Of a stretch of 64,000 nt of DNA, positions 1-10,700 are shown one piece after another. The position numbers and the translations under genes are program-made. Position 1 is the first letter of the stretch, and every line of letters starts with the position of its first letter. The stretch comes from Terriglobia bacterium. Its GTDB lineage: Bacteria > Acidobacteriota > Terriglobia > Bryobacterales > UBA6623. The notes below the pieces were generated by a model. That model worked only from the letters and a program-made list of their open reading frames with translations, did not search any database and was not told where the DNA came from. Where the stretch lies: contig VXRL01000041.1 of assembly GCA_009838515.1 (NCBI GenBank), forward strand, positions 86,571 through 150,570, written 5' to 3'.

Positions 1-109
1 CGCGCGCTGGGGTCCGGGGGGTCTCGTGTTTTACCCCCCCGCCCCCGGCGGCCCGCGGCGCCGGCGGTGGGTCGGGTCCTACCGGAAAGCCGCCGCCGAC
101 GATCTTCAC
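1..109 (-). CDS. hpnE: Squalene-associated FAD-dependent desaturase HpnE, N-terminal fragment (likely sequence errors)
   Basis: A GTG at 109-107 overlaps the hpnD stop (GTGA), which is typical translational coupling. The frame begins VKIVGGGF, the start of an FAD-binding Rossmann glycine loop. HpnE normally follows HpnC and HpnD and oxidises hydroxysqualene to squalene for hopanoids. Beyond GGGF the reading turns into proline/glycine low complexity. Inserting one base after the TTT codon would instead give GGGFAGR and a later AAGRR, much closer to the family, so the contig end probably contains base-call or homopolymer errors. Only about 36 codons are present. The identity rests mainly on gene order and the glycine loop. 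Confidence 0.5.
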   Translation of the reverse strand, partial: MKIVGGGFPVGPDPPPAPRAAGGGGVKHETPRTPAR

Positions 110-993
110 GCGGGGAATGACGGCACCCTCCCCGTGGCCCTGAGCCAGAGGGCATGGCCCGCGATCCCCAGCTTGCTTGGCTTGGAGAGCCCAAGCTCTT
201 GCGATAAGACATCAAAGCCCGCCCGCCGTATCCGTTTCAGAATCCCGCGGTAGGTCGCGATCATGGCCCATAGCGCCGCTCGGCAGGGCGGGCTGGTCAT
301 GCCCAGCAGCGCGGCGGACTCTCTGTAGAAGCGATCGGCCCTTTGGTACTGGAAATCCATGAACTTCTGGAACCGATCCTCGCCTGCCCGCACTGATCCA
401 GACAGAAGTTCGTCCCTGCTGATGCCGTACTCCGCCAGCTCGCACTGCGGGAGGTAGACCCGACCCATCTCGGCGTCGGCAGCGATGTCCCGCATGATGT
501 TTGTCAGCTGGAACGCGATCCCGCACCGCTCGGCCAGTGTCAAGGCCTGGCGGCCTTCGAATCCGAAGACGTGGATCGTGGTCATGCCGACCACCGAAGC
601 GGCCCGATAGCAATAGCTGTAAAGGTCCTCGAAGTTCTCAAACACCTGTCCAGAAAGGTCGCCTTCCATGCCGTCCAGCAGGTCGAAGGAGTAGGAGCGT
701 GGTATGGCATGGCGCTCGCACGCGTGGCAGAACGCCGCCAAGACGCGGTCTTCTCTGGAGCCTGCGAAGTGGCGCTGCAAGTTGTTGCGCCACTCTCGGA
801 TCGCCACTCGCCGGGAGTCCACTGTCAGGTCCGCTTGGTCGACGATGTCGTCACTGTGGCGCGTGAAGGCGTAGATCGCGCACATCGATTCCCGCTGCAG
901 CGGCGGCAGCAGCCTGAACGAGTAGAAGAAGTGCCGGGCGCGGGCCTTGGCGATACGGCGGCAGTGCTCGTAGGCCTCTTCAACCGTGGGCAT
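106..993 (-). CDS. hpnD: Presqualene diphosphate synthase HpnD (squalene/phytoene synthase family)
   Basis: 295 residues, a usual length for the family. The first aspartate-rich motif reads SDDIVDQAD (about residues 48-55). The second reads QLTNIMRDIAADAEMGRVYL, matching the HpnD-type N-x-x-R-D-x-x-x-D-x-x-x-G-R-x-Y-L-P signature for Mg-diphosphate binding. HpnD condenses two farnesyl diphosphates to presqualene diphosphate, the first step of the HpnCDE route to squalene for hopanoids. The start overlaps the end of hpnC by 14 bases, and the stop overlaps a GTG that begins hpnE, so the three are co-translated. The HpnD versus HpnC split follows the second motif and gene order. Confidence 0.9.
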   Translation of the reverse strand: MPTVEEAYEHCRRIAKARARHFFYSFRLLPPLQRESMCAIYAFTRHSDDIVDQADLTVDSRRVAIREWRNNLQRHFAGSREDRVLAAFCHACERHAIPRSYSFDLLDGMEGDLSGQVFENFEDLYSYCYRAASVVGMTTIHVFGFEGRQALTLAERCGIAFQLTNIMRDIAADAEMGRVYLPQCELAEYGISRDELLSGSVRAGEDRFQKFMDFQYQRADRFYRESAALLGMTSPPCRAALWAMIATYRGILKRIRRAGFDVLSQELGLSKPSKLGIAGHALWLRATGRVPSFPA

Positions 994-1939
994 TGTGCGC
1001 CTCTGAAATCGCCAGCGGAGCTCGTGCCAGGCGGCGCGCCAATACCCGTGCTAGTAGCGCGGCGTGATCCGCCGCAGTCACAACGGGCCGCTTGGAAATG
1101 GTGTCGAACCCGGCCGAGCGGATCTTGGCAAGCACCGCGATGCCTGCCCTGGCGAACATTTCGATCTCGACGCTCAGGCGGCCGGACAACCGATCTGCCA
1201 GCGGCAGGCCCGCGACGAAGAGGTCGTGCGCGCGCTCGGTCAGATCGCGTACAGTCTCGCGCAATTTCGGCGACGCCGCGCCTCGCGCCATGTCCGCGGC
1301 TAGCGCATCACGGCCAGTGCCGTGCGCCCGCATTACGTCCTCGGGCATGTATACCCGGCCTATGCGCCAGTCTCGGGCCACGTCCTGCCAGTGGTTGGCG
1401 AGTTGCAAGGCCGTGCAGATGGCATCAGACAGCTTGAAGAGGTCCGGGTCGCGGTAACCGTTGATCCGCAGTACCAGCCTGCCGACAGGGTTGGCGGAGT
1501 AGCGGCAGTACTCGAGCAGGTCCTCGTAGCCAGCATAGTTGCGCTTGGACTGGTCCTGCTCGAAGGCGTGCACAAGGTCTTCGAAGTCCTGGCGGGGAAG
1601 CTCGTGGCGCGCAGCGGTCTCCTTCAGGCTCACGAACACGGGGTGGTGGGCCTCGCCGCACTCCATTGCCGCCAGTTCCTCGCGCCACCACCGGAGCAGG
1701 TCTAGGCTTAGATTCGGATCGCCGGTCTCGTCGCCAAGATCGTCGGCCCAGCGGCAGTATGCGTAAACGTTGCAATAGTCTTGGCGCAAGCGTTTGGGGA
1801 CCAGAAGGCTAGCTACGGAGAAGTTCTCGTAGTGCTCCCGCGTCAGGCTGCGCGTGTAACGGAGGGACTCCTCAAGGCCCCAAGCCGGGAATGTCCTGCC
1901 ATGTGCGCGCAGGAATTCGACGGGCTCGAGCGCAGCCAT
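980..1939 (-). CDS. hpnC: Hydroxysqualene synthase HpnC (squalene/phytoene synthase family)
   Basis: 319 residues. It carries the N-terminal HYENFSVASLLVPKRLR block typical of HpnC, a first aspartate motif WADDLGDETGD near residue 65-75, and a second motif LQLANHWQDVARDWRIGRVY in the HpnC style. In the HpnCDE pathway HpnC converts presqualene diphosphate to hydroxysqualene. It starts 4 bases after the stop of the gamma-glutamyltransferase gene and overlaps hpnD by 14 bases, so it is part of the same minus-strand transcription unit. No hopene cyclase lies in the window. Confidence 0.88.
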   Translation of the reverse strand: MAALEPVEFLRAHGRTFPAWGLEESLRYTRSLTREHYENFSVASLLVPKRLRQDYCNVYAYCRWADDLGDETGDPNLSLDLLRWWREELAAMECGEAHHPVFVSLKETAARHELPRQDFEDLVHAFEQDQSKRNYAGYEDLLEYCRYSANPVGRLVLRINGYRDPDLFKLSDAICTALQLANHWQDVARDWRIGRVYMPEDVMRAHGTGRDALAADMARGAASPKLRETVRDLTERAHDLFVAGLPLADRLSGRLSVEIEMFARAGIAVLAKIRSAGFDTISKRPVVTAADHAALLARVLARRLARAPLAISEAHNAHG

Positions 1940-1943
1940 GCTC

Positions 1944-3719
1944 TTAGTATCCCGCCGCCACGCCTTCGCTTCTCGAGTCGGCCGCGCCCATCAGTGCTTC
2001 CGGACCCACTTCGATGGCTTCGATGTGGCCCAGGCGTCGACCGAATGACAGCACATGGCCGAACGCTCTCAGCCGCTCGCGGGTGTCGGCCGAAGCGCCC
2101 GACGGCTCCATGTACAGCCGATCCGGCATCCACTGATGGTGGAATCGCGGGAAGTCCACCGCCTGTTGGACATTCATGCCGAAATCCACGACGTCCAAGA
2201 GAACCTGCGTGACCGAGGTAATGATCGTCGGCCCTCCTTGTGCCCCCAGCACGAGCCTGGTCGCGCCATCTCGCACCACGATTGTCGGAGACATGGCTGA
2301 CAGAGGACGCTTGCCCGGTTCGATGGCATTGTTCTCGCTCTGGAGCAGACCGTAGGTGTTGGGGCTGCCCGGCTTGGCCGTGAAGTCGTCCATTTCGTTG
2401 TTCAGCAGCACGCCCGTCCCTTTGGCGGTGACGCCGGAGCCGTAGCCTCCATTGAGCGTGTATGTCACCGCTACGGCGTTGCCTGCGGCATCGACGACCG
2501 CGTAGTGCGTGGTCTCATCGCTTTCATAGCCGCTCGGACGGCTGTCGCCCACCGTTGCGCTTGGGCTCGCCTTATCCCCGCGAATGCTCTTGCGACGCTC
2601 GGCTGCGTAGGCCTTCGACAGCATGCCTTGCAGCGGGATGTCCACAAAGTCCGTGTCGCCGAAAAAGCGCGCCCTGTCTGCGAAAAAGCGCCGCATGGCT
2701 TCGGCCGCGAGGTGAATCGTGGTTGCCGAACCTGCTCCAGTGGCAGCAAGGTCGAATTCCTCCAAGATGTTGAGGATCTGGATCACGCCGGCACCGCCGG
2801 AACTCGGAGGAGGGGCGCTCAGCACCTCGTGGCCGCGATAGGTCCCCTTCACTGGCCTCCGCTCGACCGGCACGTAGCTGGCGAGGTCACCGGCGGAAAT
2901 GGTCCCGCCGTTGGCGGACATGTCGGCAGCGATCAGGCGAGCCGTCCGGCCCTCGTAGAATTCGTCCGGGCCGACGCGCGCGAGCCGTTCCAGCGTGGCT
3001 GCCAAGTCGGGCTGCCGGAACGTGTCGCCCATCCGGAACGGACTGCCGCCGTTTAGGAAGATCCGGCGCGACTCGGGGAAGCGGCTCAGCCGGCTGCTCG
3101 ACTTGAGCGACTGGGCCAGGTCCCAGGTCACTTCGACGCCGTCATTGGCCAATCGCAGTGCGGGGTCGACCATGCTGGCCCATGTCTTGGTGCCATATTT
3201 GTTCAAAGCCAAGGCCAGACCTCGCACCGTGCCTGGCACGCCCGCCGCCCGGTAGCCGACAAGGCTCTCCTCCGTAGGATTTCCGTCTTGGCCGATGTAC
3301 ATGTCGCGCGTGGCGGAGCCCGGGGCGCGCTCTCGAAAGTCGATGAACGTCGATCGACCATCGGCCAAGCGCAGCAACATGAATCCGCCGCCGCCGAGAT
3401 TGCCAGCGTTTGGCTCGGTGACTGCGAGAGCGAGCCCGACCGCCACCGCCGCATCGACCGCGTTCCCGCCGCCTCGCAGCACCTCCACGCCGACCTGGGT
3501 GGCATGCCGCTCCGCTGTGACCACCATGGCGTGGCGGGCGTAGACAGGCTGGGGCTCGAAGCCAGCGGCCTTGCCGACGACGAGCAGTGCGAGTACTATC
3601 ACTCGCGCTAGCCATGCCCGTCGCCGGGCGGGGATTGGGGCATGTACTGAAGCGCCATGCCCGCAGGCGCCAGTGTTGAACAGAATTGCATGGGTTTGTA
3701 TCAACCGGGCCATTCTCAC
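1944..3719 (-). CDS. ggt: Gamma-glutamyltransferase (glutathione hydrolase), exported
   Basis: 591 residues, full length for the family. After a hydrophobic export segment (about residues 35-52) the family's N-terminal block HAMVVTAERHATQVGVEVL appears. The nucleophile that becomes the first residue of the small subunit after autocleavage is Thr403 in TTHYAVVD. Downstream are the substrate-loop residues NGGYGSGV and the NNEMDDF block. The enzyme cleaves gamma-glutamyl bonds of glutathione and related peptides in the periplasm. It is the first gene of the run into hpnC, with a 4-base gap, although no functional link to hopanoids is known to me. The exact start is uncertain: two Met codons lie at the very N-terminus and valine starts lie closer to the hydrophobic segment. 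Confidence 0.93.
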   Translation of the reverse strand: MRMARLIQTHAILFNTGACGHGASVHAPIPARRRAWLARVIVLALLVVGKAAGFEPQPVYARHAMVVTAERHATQVGVEVLRGGGNAVDAAVAVGLALAVTEPNAGNLGGGGFMLLRLADGRSTFIDFRERAPGSATRDMYIGQDGNPTEESLVGYRAAGVPGTVRGLALALNKYGTKTWASMVDPALRLANDGVEVTWDLAQSLKSSSRLSRFPESRRIFLNGGSPFRMGDTFRQPDLAATLERLARVGPDEFYEGRTARLIAADMSANGGTISAGDLASYVPVERRPVKGTYRGHEVLSAPPPSSGGAGVIQILNILEEFDLAATGAGSATTIHLAAEAMRRFFADRARFFGDTDFVDIPLQGMLSKAYAAERRKSIRGDKASPSATVGDSRPSGYESDETTHYAVVDAAGNAVAVTYTLNGGYGSGVTAKGTGVLLNNEMDDFTAKPGSPNTYGLLQSENNAIEPGKRPLSAMSPTIVVRDGATRLVLGAQGGPTIITSVTQVLLDVVDFGMNVQQAVDFPRFHHQWMPDRLYMEPSGASADTRERLRAFGHVLSFGRRLGHIEAIEVGPEALMGAADSRSEGVAAGY

Positions 3720-3911
3720 TGCTATTGCAGCACACCCGCGAAGTGTGGGCAGCTTAAGTGTCGTACAAGCGCCGTATGGCTGTTGTCGGGTGAGTGCTGC
3801 TAGGCCTGCCGCGATACCGGGCGAAATCTCCGGGAGACGCGGTGTCGCGTAATCAAATGAAAGTTAAACTTTATGACAGTGGCGGGCCGAGCTACTGGTG
3901 GCGGTGCCGCC

Positions 3912-6900
3912 TCACCGTAGCTCCTTAAGCAGGCGCTTCGCCTCGGGGGATTCAGGATGCTGTCTGACAACTTCCTCGGCGGCTCGCTTCGCTGCTTCGG
4001 GCTGGCCTTGCAGTGCGAGCGCTTGGACGTGCAACAGGGCCGCTTCCAGATTGTTCGGTGCCAGCTGCTTGGCACGCTGGATTCGGTCAAGGGCTTGCGA
4101 GATGTTGCCGGCCTGAAGCTGGTAGCGCGCCAAGTACAGCTGGGGGACGGGAGAGTCGGGATCAGCCTCGGCGGCGCTCAGGAACGCCGCCAGGCCTTGG
4201 CTGGGGTTCCCGATCTGCATGTGCAGCACACCGAGACTGGTATGGATCTCGGCAGTGTCGCGGCCAAGCTGGAGCGCTAGCTGGTACTCGCGCAGGGCGT
4301 CTTCCGACTTGCCTTGAGATGCGAGTGCAGCGCCGAGGTTCTCCCTCAAGCGGGGATCTTCCGGTTGTGCCTCGATGGCACGGCGGAACAGTGCCTCAGC
4401 GGCGTCCAGTCGACCCTGCGAGAAACGGATGTAACCAAGAGCGGAAAGGGCCTGGCCGTCGCGTGGCTGTTGCGCGAGCGCCTGCTCCAGCTGTGACTCG
4501 GCCTCGCCGACGGCGCCTCGCCGCACTAGCAACGAAGCTAGATTGACCCTGGCATCGGTCAGGCCCGGCGCAGCGGCCAGAGCTTCCCGCAACACGGCTT
4601 CGGCACGCTCGACCTCGCCGTCCGCGATCAGCGCTCCTGCCAGATTGTTCAGCAACAGGGGGGAACGCCCTCCCTGGGCGAGTGCCTCGTCGAACATCGC
4701 GCGAGCCGCCGTTCCCAGGCCCCGTTCGGCGAATGCTGAGGCTAGCTCTTGGTAGTCCCGGCGTGGCTGCGACTTCGCCCAGCGGCCCGCAAATGGCAGC
4801 GTTTCCCTGTTCTGGGCATGCAGGTCGGCCAAGACCCGATCCGGCTCGACCTCGCCGCGATAGACCTTCACGATCCGGCCCTCGCCGTCTAGGAGGAAGC
4901 TCGTCGGAATGGCCAGCGCCCTGCGCCGGTCGAACAGACGTTCGTTGAGCACGCTGTAGGCCTCGGCCGTCTTCGAGTCAGCCAGTAGGACTGTGTACGA
5001 GAGTCCCAATTCCGCACTCAGCTTTTCGACGGCGGCGGATTGGGAGCGATCGTCAACGGATACCGCCAGGATCTTGACGCCAGCAGTGCGCAGCTCGTCG
5101 AGCTGGCTCTGGAACAGCGCGAGTTCGCTTCGACACGGCGGGCACCACGTTGCCCAAAAGTTGAGCAAGACCGGGCTCCCGCGCTGCCCGGAGAGGCGTA
5201 CTACGCCAGCTTGGCCTGCGATTTCGTCGAGCACGAAGTCTGGTGCTGGCACGGGCTTGGCGAGCCACGTCCCGCTTTCCCCTGCGCTTCGAACACTCCG
5301 GGCGGGTTCGGATGCAACAGCGGAGGGTTCGGGCAGTGAAGCGGAGCGAATCGCACCCTCGCCTTCCACCAACACGATGCCGCCCTGTTGCGGTGGCTCG
5401 TCGAACGCCTCGACTGTGCCCAAGGGCCAGCGCACGCGAACGCTGCGAACAGTCTCTTCGCTGCCCAGGCCGAAGGTAGCGACGCGCGAGCGCTGGGACA
5501 AGTAGCCGCTGCCCGAAACGATCTCGCGCATCAGCGTACGGCGGTCGGTGGTCAGCCACACCCGCCCGCCGACACCGTCGCGGTTGCTGCTGGTTCCCTG
5601 CAGGCGCACGGTCAGGCTCCTTGCCCGGCCCGGGCGCATGTCGTTGCGGAACGCCCGCAGCTGCCTGCCGTTGCGGTTCTTCAGGATCAAGTCTTGATCC
5701 CCGTCGCCGTCAAGATCCAGCGGCACGAAGGCACGCCCGTCAGAATCAAGGTCCAAACCGGTCAAGAACGAGAAATCGTCGAACGTGCCGTCCCCACGGT
5801 TGCGAAAGCACAGGTTGCGCTCGCGACCGCTCCAAGTCCCGTCGGAGCGGATCAAGATGTTGATGGCCCGCCAAGCGTCGGCGTAGCCCTTGGATCCCTG
5901 CGCCTGCAGAGGCGATTGCGACACGACCTGCCGCCAAAAGAAGCTTCAAAGGTCGTCCAGGCGCTCCCCCGTGATGTAGCCGTTCTGCACGAACAGATCG
6001 AGCAAGCCGTCACTGTCGAGGTCGACAAAATCCGACGCCCAGGCCCATCGCCCCGTTCGCACCAGTGCCTCTTCGCTGACGTCGCTGAAGCCCTGCTCGC
6101 CGTCGTTGCGGAACAGCGAGTTGCCCTGTGCCTGGCGTCGGAATAGGGCGCGCTGGCTTGCCGTTGGCGCGATGCCTTCGAAGCGCTGGCTGCCCGTGAT
6201 GCGCAGCCCCGCAGAAGACCACATGTTCGCCGTGTAGAGATCCAGATCCCCATCGCCGTCGTAGTCGCCCCAAGCCGCGGACATGCCGGCGCCGAGATCC
6301 TCAACGCCCAGTTCGGCGGCGACGTCGTCAAAGGTGCCGTCGCCGTTGTTGCGATAGAGGTTGTTCCGTCCGAAGTCGTTAGCCACGTATAGGTCCGGGT
6401 CACCGTCGTCGTCGTAGTCCCCCCATGCGGCGGCGAAGCTGAAGCGGTCGTTGGTCGGCCCGAACCCGGCCGCGTCGGCAACCTCCTCGAACCGCCCGCT
6501 GCCATCGTTGCGGAACAGCAGGTTCGGCGGGCCGTTTACGGCGTCATAGTAGGGAGTCGGTGCGTCGTATTCCTCCCCGGGCTGCCAGAAGTCGTAGGCG
6601 CACACATACAGGTCCAAGTCGCCGTCCAGGTCGTAGTCTGCCAATGCGGCTCCGGTGAACATCGCTGCCCTGTCCTGCCCGATGTCGAGGGCGGCGTCGT
6701 CGAACCGGAACCTGCCGCCGTCATTGCGAAAGAGCAGGGGTGCCGACCCGATCAGAATCACGTCTTGGTCGCCGTCGCCGTCCAGGTCGCCGAACAGCGC
6801 CATCGACGTCTCGTCGAGAACGTCAAGGCCGGCCCGTAGCGTCACGTCCGAGAACGTGCCGTTCGCGTTGTTTTTAAAGAGACGGTTCGGCAGGCCGCTG

Positions 6901-7574
6901 GGCTGGCTCACATAGAGGTCGTCCAAGCCATCGCCGTCGAAATCCCCCAGCGAGACGCCCTGGTGGCCATAGATCGAAACTCCCAGAGCTGCGTCCAGAG
7001 TGTCCCTCCAGTGGTCCACTCCGAAGTCCAATTGCTTCCGCAGCGCATCGATTCCGCCAAAGACCTCGTCCGTGATTTCGCTGAAGCCGCTGCGGTCCGC
7101 GCTCGCTTGCCTGAACGCTCCGATACGGGTCTCGCGCAGTTCCCAGCCGGCCGAGGTCTCTGCCCACGACATGTCCACCGCCCCGAGTTTGGAGAGTAGG
7201 CGGCCGTCGGTCGCCGCGCCGCCGAGCTCGACTCTCGCGGCCACGCGGGCCGATCCGCTCGCTGAGCCGCTGCGACCGGTAGAGACAATCTTGAATTCTG
7301 CGAGGCCGAGAGAGCGGAAGGTCCCGGTGTGCTCCTTGAGCGGCTCGAACGAGTTCGGATCCACGACCAGCGCCTTGGCGATGGCCTTCAGCTCAGCGTT
7401 GATTGCCTCGTAGTCCTGCTCCCCGATCCACACATCGAGGCTTGGATCGACCTTGGCGAGCAGCCGGTCGACCGGACGCTCGCGCTCGAATTCGACCTGT
7501 AGGCTGAAGTCCGCGTCCTGTGCCCAAGCCAGGGCCGCGAACGCGGCCAGCGACGCTGCGCGAATCGCCTTCAC
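3912..7574 (-). CDS. Putative selenoprotein: FG-GAP repeats + ASPIC/UnbV + TlpA-like thioredoxin + TPR, with Sec at an in-frame TGA
   Basis: One frame of 1220 residues is interrupted only by TGA at 5948-5946, read here as Sec543. Before it: signal peptide (1-19), a poorly conserved region, then FG-GAP/VCBS repeats with calcium-type DxDxDGxxD loops (for example GDFDGDGLDDLY). After it: another DLDGDGDQD repeat, an ASPIC/UnbV domain (about 655-735), a thioredoxin fold with WCPPC (Cys811, Cys814), and about eight TPR units (945-1215). FG-GAP repeats continue in register on both sides of the TGA, so it is not an ordinary gene boundary. Neither half has a strong independent start: the only start-like codon for the second half, GTG at 5924, sits inside the hairpin. 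A fitting SECIS hairpin and selA in the same window support Sec. The alternatives are a nonsense mutation, or termination with re-initiation at 5924. The protein is exported; its substrate is unknown. Confidence 0.75.
5918..5945 (-). promoter_or_regulatory. Candidate bacterial SECIS element for Sec543
   Basis: Immediately after the in-frame TGA (5948-5946) come 11 bases, then stem GCGGCA (5934-5929) pairing with TGTCGC (5923-5918). This gives six base pairs including one G-T wobble, with apical loop GGTCG. There are 17 bases between TGA and GGT. In Escherichia coli fdhF, as I recall it, the stem also begins about 11 bases after UGA and the loop contains GGUC, so placement and loop are nearly the same. 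SelB is known to contact the apical GGU region. The pairing was done by eye and not folded computationally. Confidence 0.65.
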
Positions 7575-7637
7575 CTAGCGTGCATTGTACTGGGGGCCGT
7601 TCCGTAGGCCGGGTGATCCGGGACGCCGCCAAGAGAA

Positions 7638-7673
7638 CCGGCCCGTTCCAAACGCCAGTTCGGAGCGGGCCGG
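7638..7673 (-). terminator. Probable intrinsic terminator hairpin after the TonB receptor
   Basis: An inverted repeat pairs 7638-7649 with 7662-7673: 12 positions including one G-T wobble, a GC-rich CCGGCCCG/CGGGCCGG base and a 12-base loop. Read on the minus strand it lies 27 bases after the stop of the receptor gene and is followed by TTCTCTTGG, a weak T-rich tail. It separates the receptor from the downstream FG-GAP gene. Because the tail is poor, it could instead be a processing or stabilising structure. Confidence 0.55.
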
Positions 7674-7700
7674 GGAAGCCAATCGGTCTGGCTGTGTCCG

Positions 7701-10700
7701 CTAGAACTCGAGGCGCAGGCCCAGCTGGGTCTGACGACCGGTACCGATCGTGCCGCGAATGCGTCCGAAACCGGAATTGCCACGACGCCTCTCGGGGATC
7801 CTGAAGTTGGCGTGGTTGGCGATGTTGAAGAAATCGGCCCGGAATTCCAGCCGCGACGTCTCAGTGATATTGAAACGTTTCTGAATCGACACGTCCACGA
7901 CGGCGAAACCGGGCCCGCAGCAGACATTGCGCGGCGAGTTCCCGAACACTCCCACGCCCGGTCTTGTGAACTGGGACGTGTCGAACCACTCCAACAGCTT
8001 GGCCTCTTTGGAACGCCCACCTGACAGCACGTGGTCGCCCGCGACATTGGGTCGCTGGCCGTGGCTGAAGGTGTTGCTTTCGTTTCTCTGCTCAATGATG
8101 CCGTAGGGAGACCCCGTGCGAAACTCTGCGATCACGCCCAGACCCCAGCCGCCGATGATCCCGTTGAGAACGGGATTCTCGATTGAGAGCGCCCTGCCGC
8201 GGCCCACGGGCAGTTCGTAAACTCCGCTTGCCACGACGCGATGGCGGATATCGTTGCCCGACAGCGCTTTGTCAAGGTGCCGCAGCTGGAAGTGCGTGTA
8301 GCCGTTGTTTTGCTCGCCGCCCAGTTCGTTGGCGGACTCGACGTCGTCAATGAATTTCGACCACGTGTAGTTGATGAGGTAACTCAAGCCACTGGAGAAT
8401 CGCTTCTCCGCCTTCAGATTCAGCGAATGATAGGTCGAGTTGCCCCAGTCCGGGCTCTCCACCCACACGGCGTTGTATTGAGGGAACAATCGCGCGTTTT
8501 GACTCTGGGTTTCCGGCCCTCTACCGCCGACCAGCGGGATCATGTTCTGGTTGTAGTTTTGGCCGCCCAGCTTATGTCCGACGTTGGCCTGGTACTGGGC
8601 CTCGAGCAAGATGCTGCTGGGCAATTGCTTCTGGATGGTGAAGTTCCACTGCTGCGCATAGCCGTTCTGCTGGTGCTGCTGGATGTAGTCCGGCGAAACC
8701 GTGCGACGCCCTGTTACCGTCGCGCCGAAGGTGCCCACACGATCAGCGTCGGTGAATGGCTGCACCGTCGGCAGACCCTCGCTGAGCATGAAGGCGGGAG
8801 TAAAGCCACCGTCGGGCGAGTTGATGTCCAGCGTCCGGGAGAACGTCCAGAACTGCGTGAACGGAACTGCCCGAGCGTAGGCGCCGTTGTAGTTGACGCC
8901 GTATCCCGCTCGAATCACGATTGTGCTCGTCGCGCGATAAGCGAGTCCGAAGCGTGGCCCGAAGTTGTTGCCATCGAGGTCGTGGGCATACTTTCCACGA
9001 CCGTCGCGGCCGGCAAACAGCATCACGCCAGGGCAGTTGCACACGGAATTGTTGGCAAGCGGATCGAAGCCGCTCTGGTTGTTGTTCAACTCCCAACGCG
9101 GAGTATCGATCTCCCAGCGCAGGCCGAGGTTCAAGGTCAGCTTGTCGGTGGTCTTCCAACTGTCCTGCACATAAAAGCCCCAGTAGTCGCTGCGCGTGTT
9201 GAGAATGTCGGTGTCAACAAGCTGGCCGCGGGTCGTCCAACCGAGCAAAAGCTGCGCCAAAGCGTCGCCGGTAGCGCGGTTATTGAAGTCGAAACGGCCA
9301 CCCGCTGACGCATTGAAGTCGTCTTGGTTGCGCGAGTAGCGGTACTCCATGCCCCACTTGACGCTGTGGGCACCCTTGAACCAAGACGTGTTGTTGACGA
9401 CTTGGTGGGTGCGGATGGGCAATTGGAGGCGTTCTTGGTTGCCTGCGCCCAGGCGCGTGTAGCCGACCACATTCACAGTGGCGAAGAATTCCGGGTCGAC
9501 ATTGGGCACGCCCAGTTCCCCGTTCTTCCCGCTGCCTGTGCCCAGCCCCCTCGTTGTGAAGGTACGGTTGCCGTATGTGTAGCGGAACTCGTTCACCATC
9601 GTCGTGGTGAAGTTGTGGTTCCAGGTGGAAGTGGACACTAGGTTCGAGCGAGTCTGTCTTGAACCGCGGAAGTCGGCGAACTCGTTGGGGTACACGGGCG
9701 CGGGCCAAGCTGGCGCGTTGACGTTGCTGAAGCGGCTGGAGATGCGGTCCTTCTGCCCGAAGTTGTGGTCAATCTTGATTGTGAGAAAGTCCGACTGACC
9801 CCGGTTGGAGACGTTCTTGACGTAGTTGTCTCGCGGAGCGGCCGTCACTGGACCGGGAGCGTTGGGATCCGGGTACAGGCGGGCGAAGGCGCTGCCAAGA
9901 GGATCGATCCGATCCGCGGGAATCCTGTTCATCGGGAAAGGCTCGCCGGAGAGCGGGTCGATCAGATCGAAGCCCGACCGCGCCGAGAAATCTCCCATGT
10001 TTTTCTCGGCCGGATGGGGCACGTCGGTGTTGGCAACCGTGATGCCGTCGCTGCGACGCTGTCCCTCGAAGTTGACAAAGAAGAAGGTCTGGTCCTTCTT
10101 GACCGGACCTCCCAACGAGCCACCGAAGATGTTGTAGCGCAGCGGTGCGATGCTGGGCGCGAAGAACGTTCGGGCGTCGATCGCGTCGTTCCGGAAGTTG
10201 TGGTACAGGGCTCCGTGGAAGTCGTTGGTGCCCGAGCGCGTGCTCATGATGATCAGGCCGTTGCCGCTGCGACCGAATTCGGCGGCATAGTTATTGGACT
10301 CAACCTTGAACTCGCGCAGCGATTCTACCGGAGGGTTGAGGTTTAGCTGGGCGATGCCCAGTGCCATGTTCTGCACGACGCCGCCGTCGAGGTGCCACAT
10401 CTGGTTGCGGGAGCGGCCGCCCGCCATCGAGAAGAAGGGCAGGTCGTAGAGGCCGCCGCCGGAGGTGGCGAAGGTCACGTTGCCGGCTAGCTTGATCAGC
10501 TGTCCCGCCTGGCGGCTGCCGACCGGCATCTGGGCGACTGTGGTGCGTTCGATGAACTGACCCACGGTCGTGTTCTCGGTCTCCAGCAGCGGTGCCGAGC
10601 CGGTCACCTCGATGGTCTCGGTGATCTCGCCGAGTTGGAGCTGGATGTTCACCGTCTTGGTCAGGCCGGTCTCCATCACCAGCCCTGACTGGCGGTACGT

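Noticed and set aside
571..1437. Long plus-strand frame opposite hpnD/hpnC
   Set aside because: It runs antisense to two well-supported genes and has no signal peptide or family motif; long antisense frames are expected at this GC content.
3852..3875. AT-rich perfect palindrome AAAGTTAAACTTT between the giant gene and ggt
   Set aside because: A short 6-bp symmetric repeat in AT-rich DNA could be an operator but has no partner site or recognisable promoter spacing.
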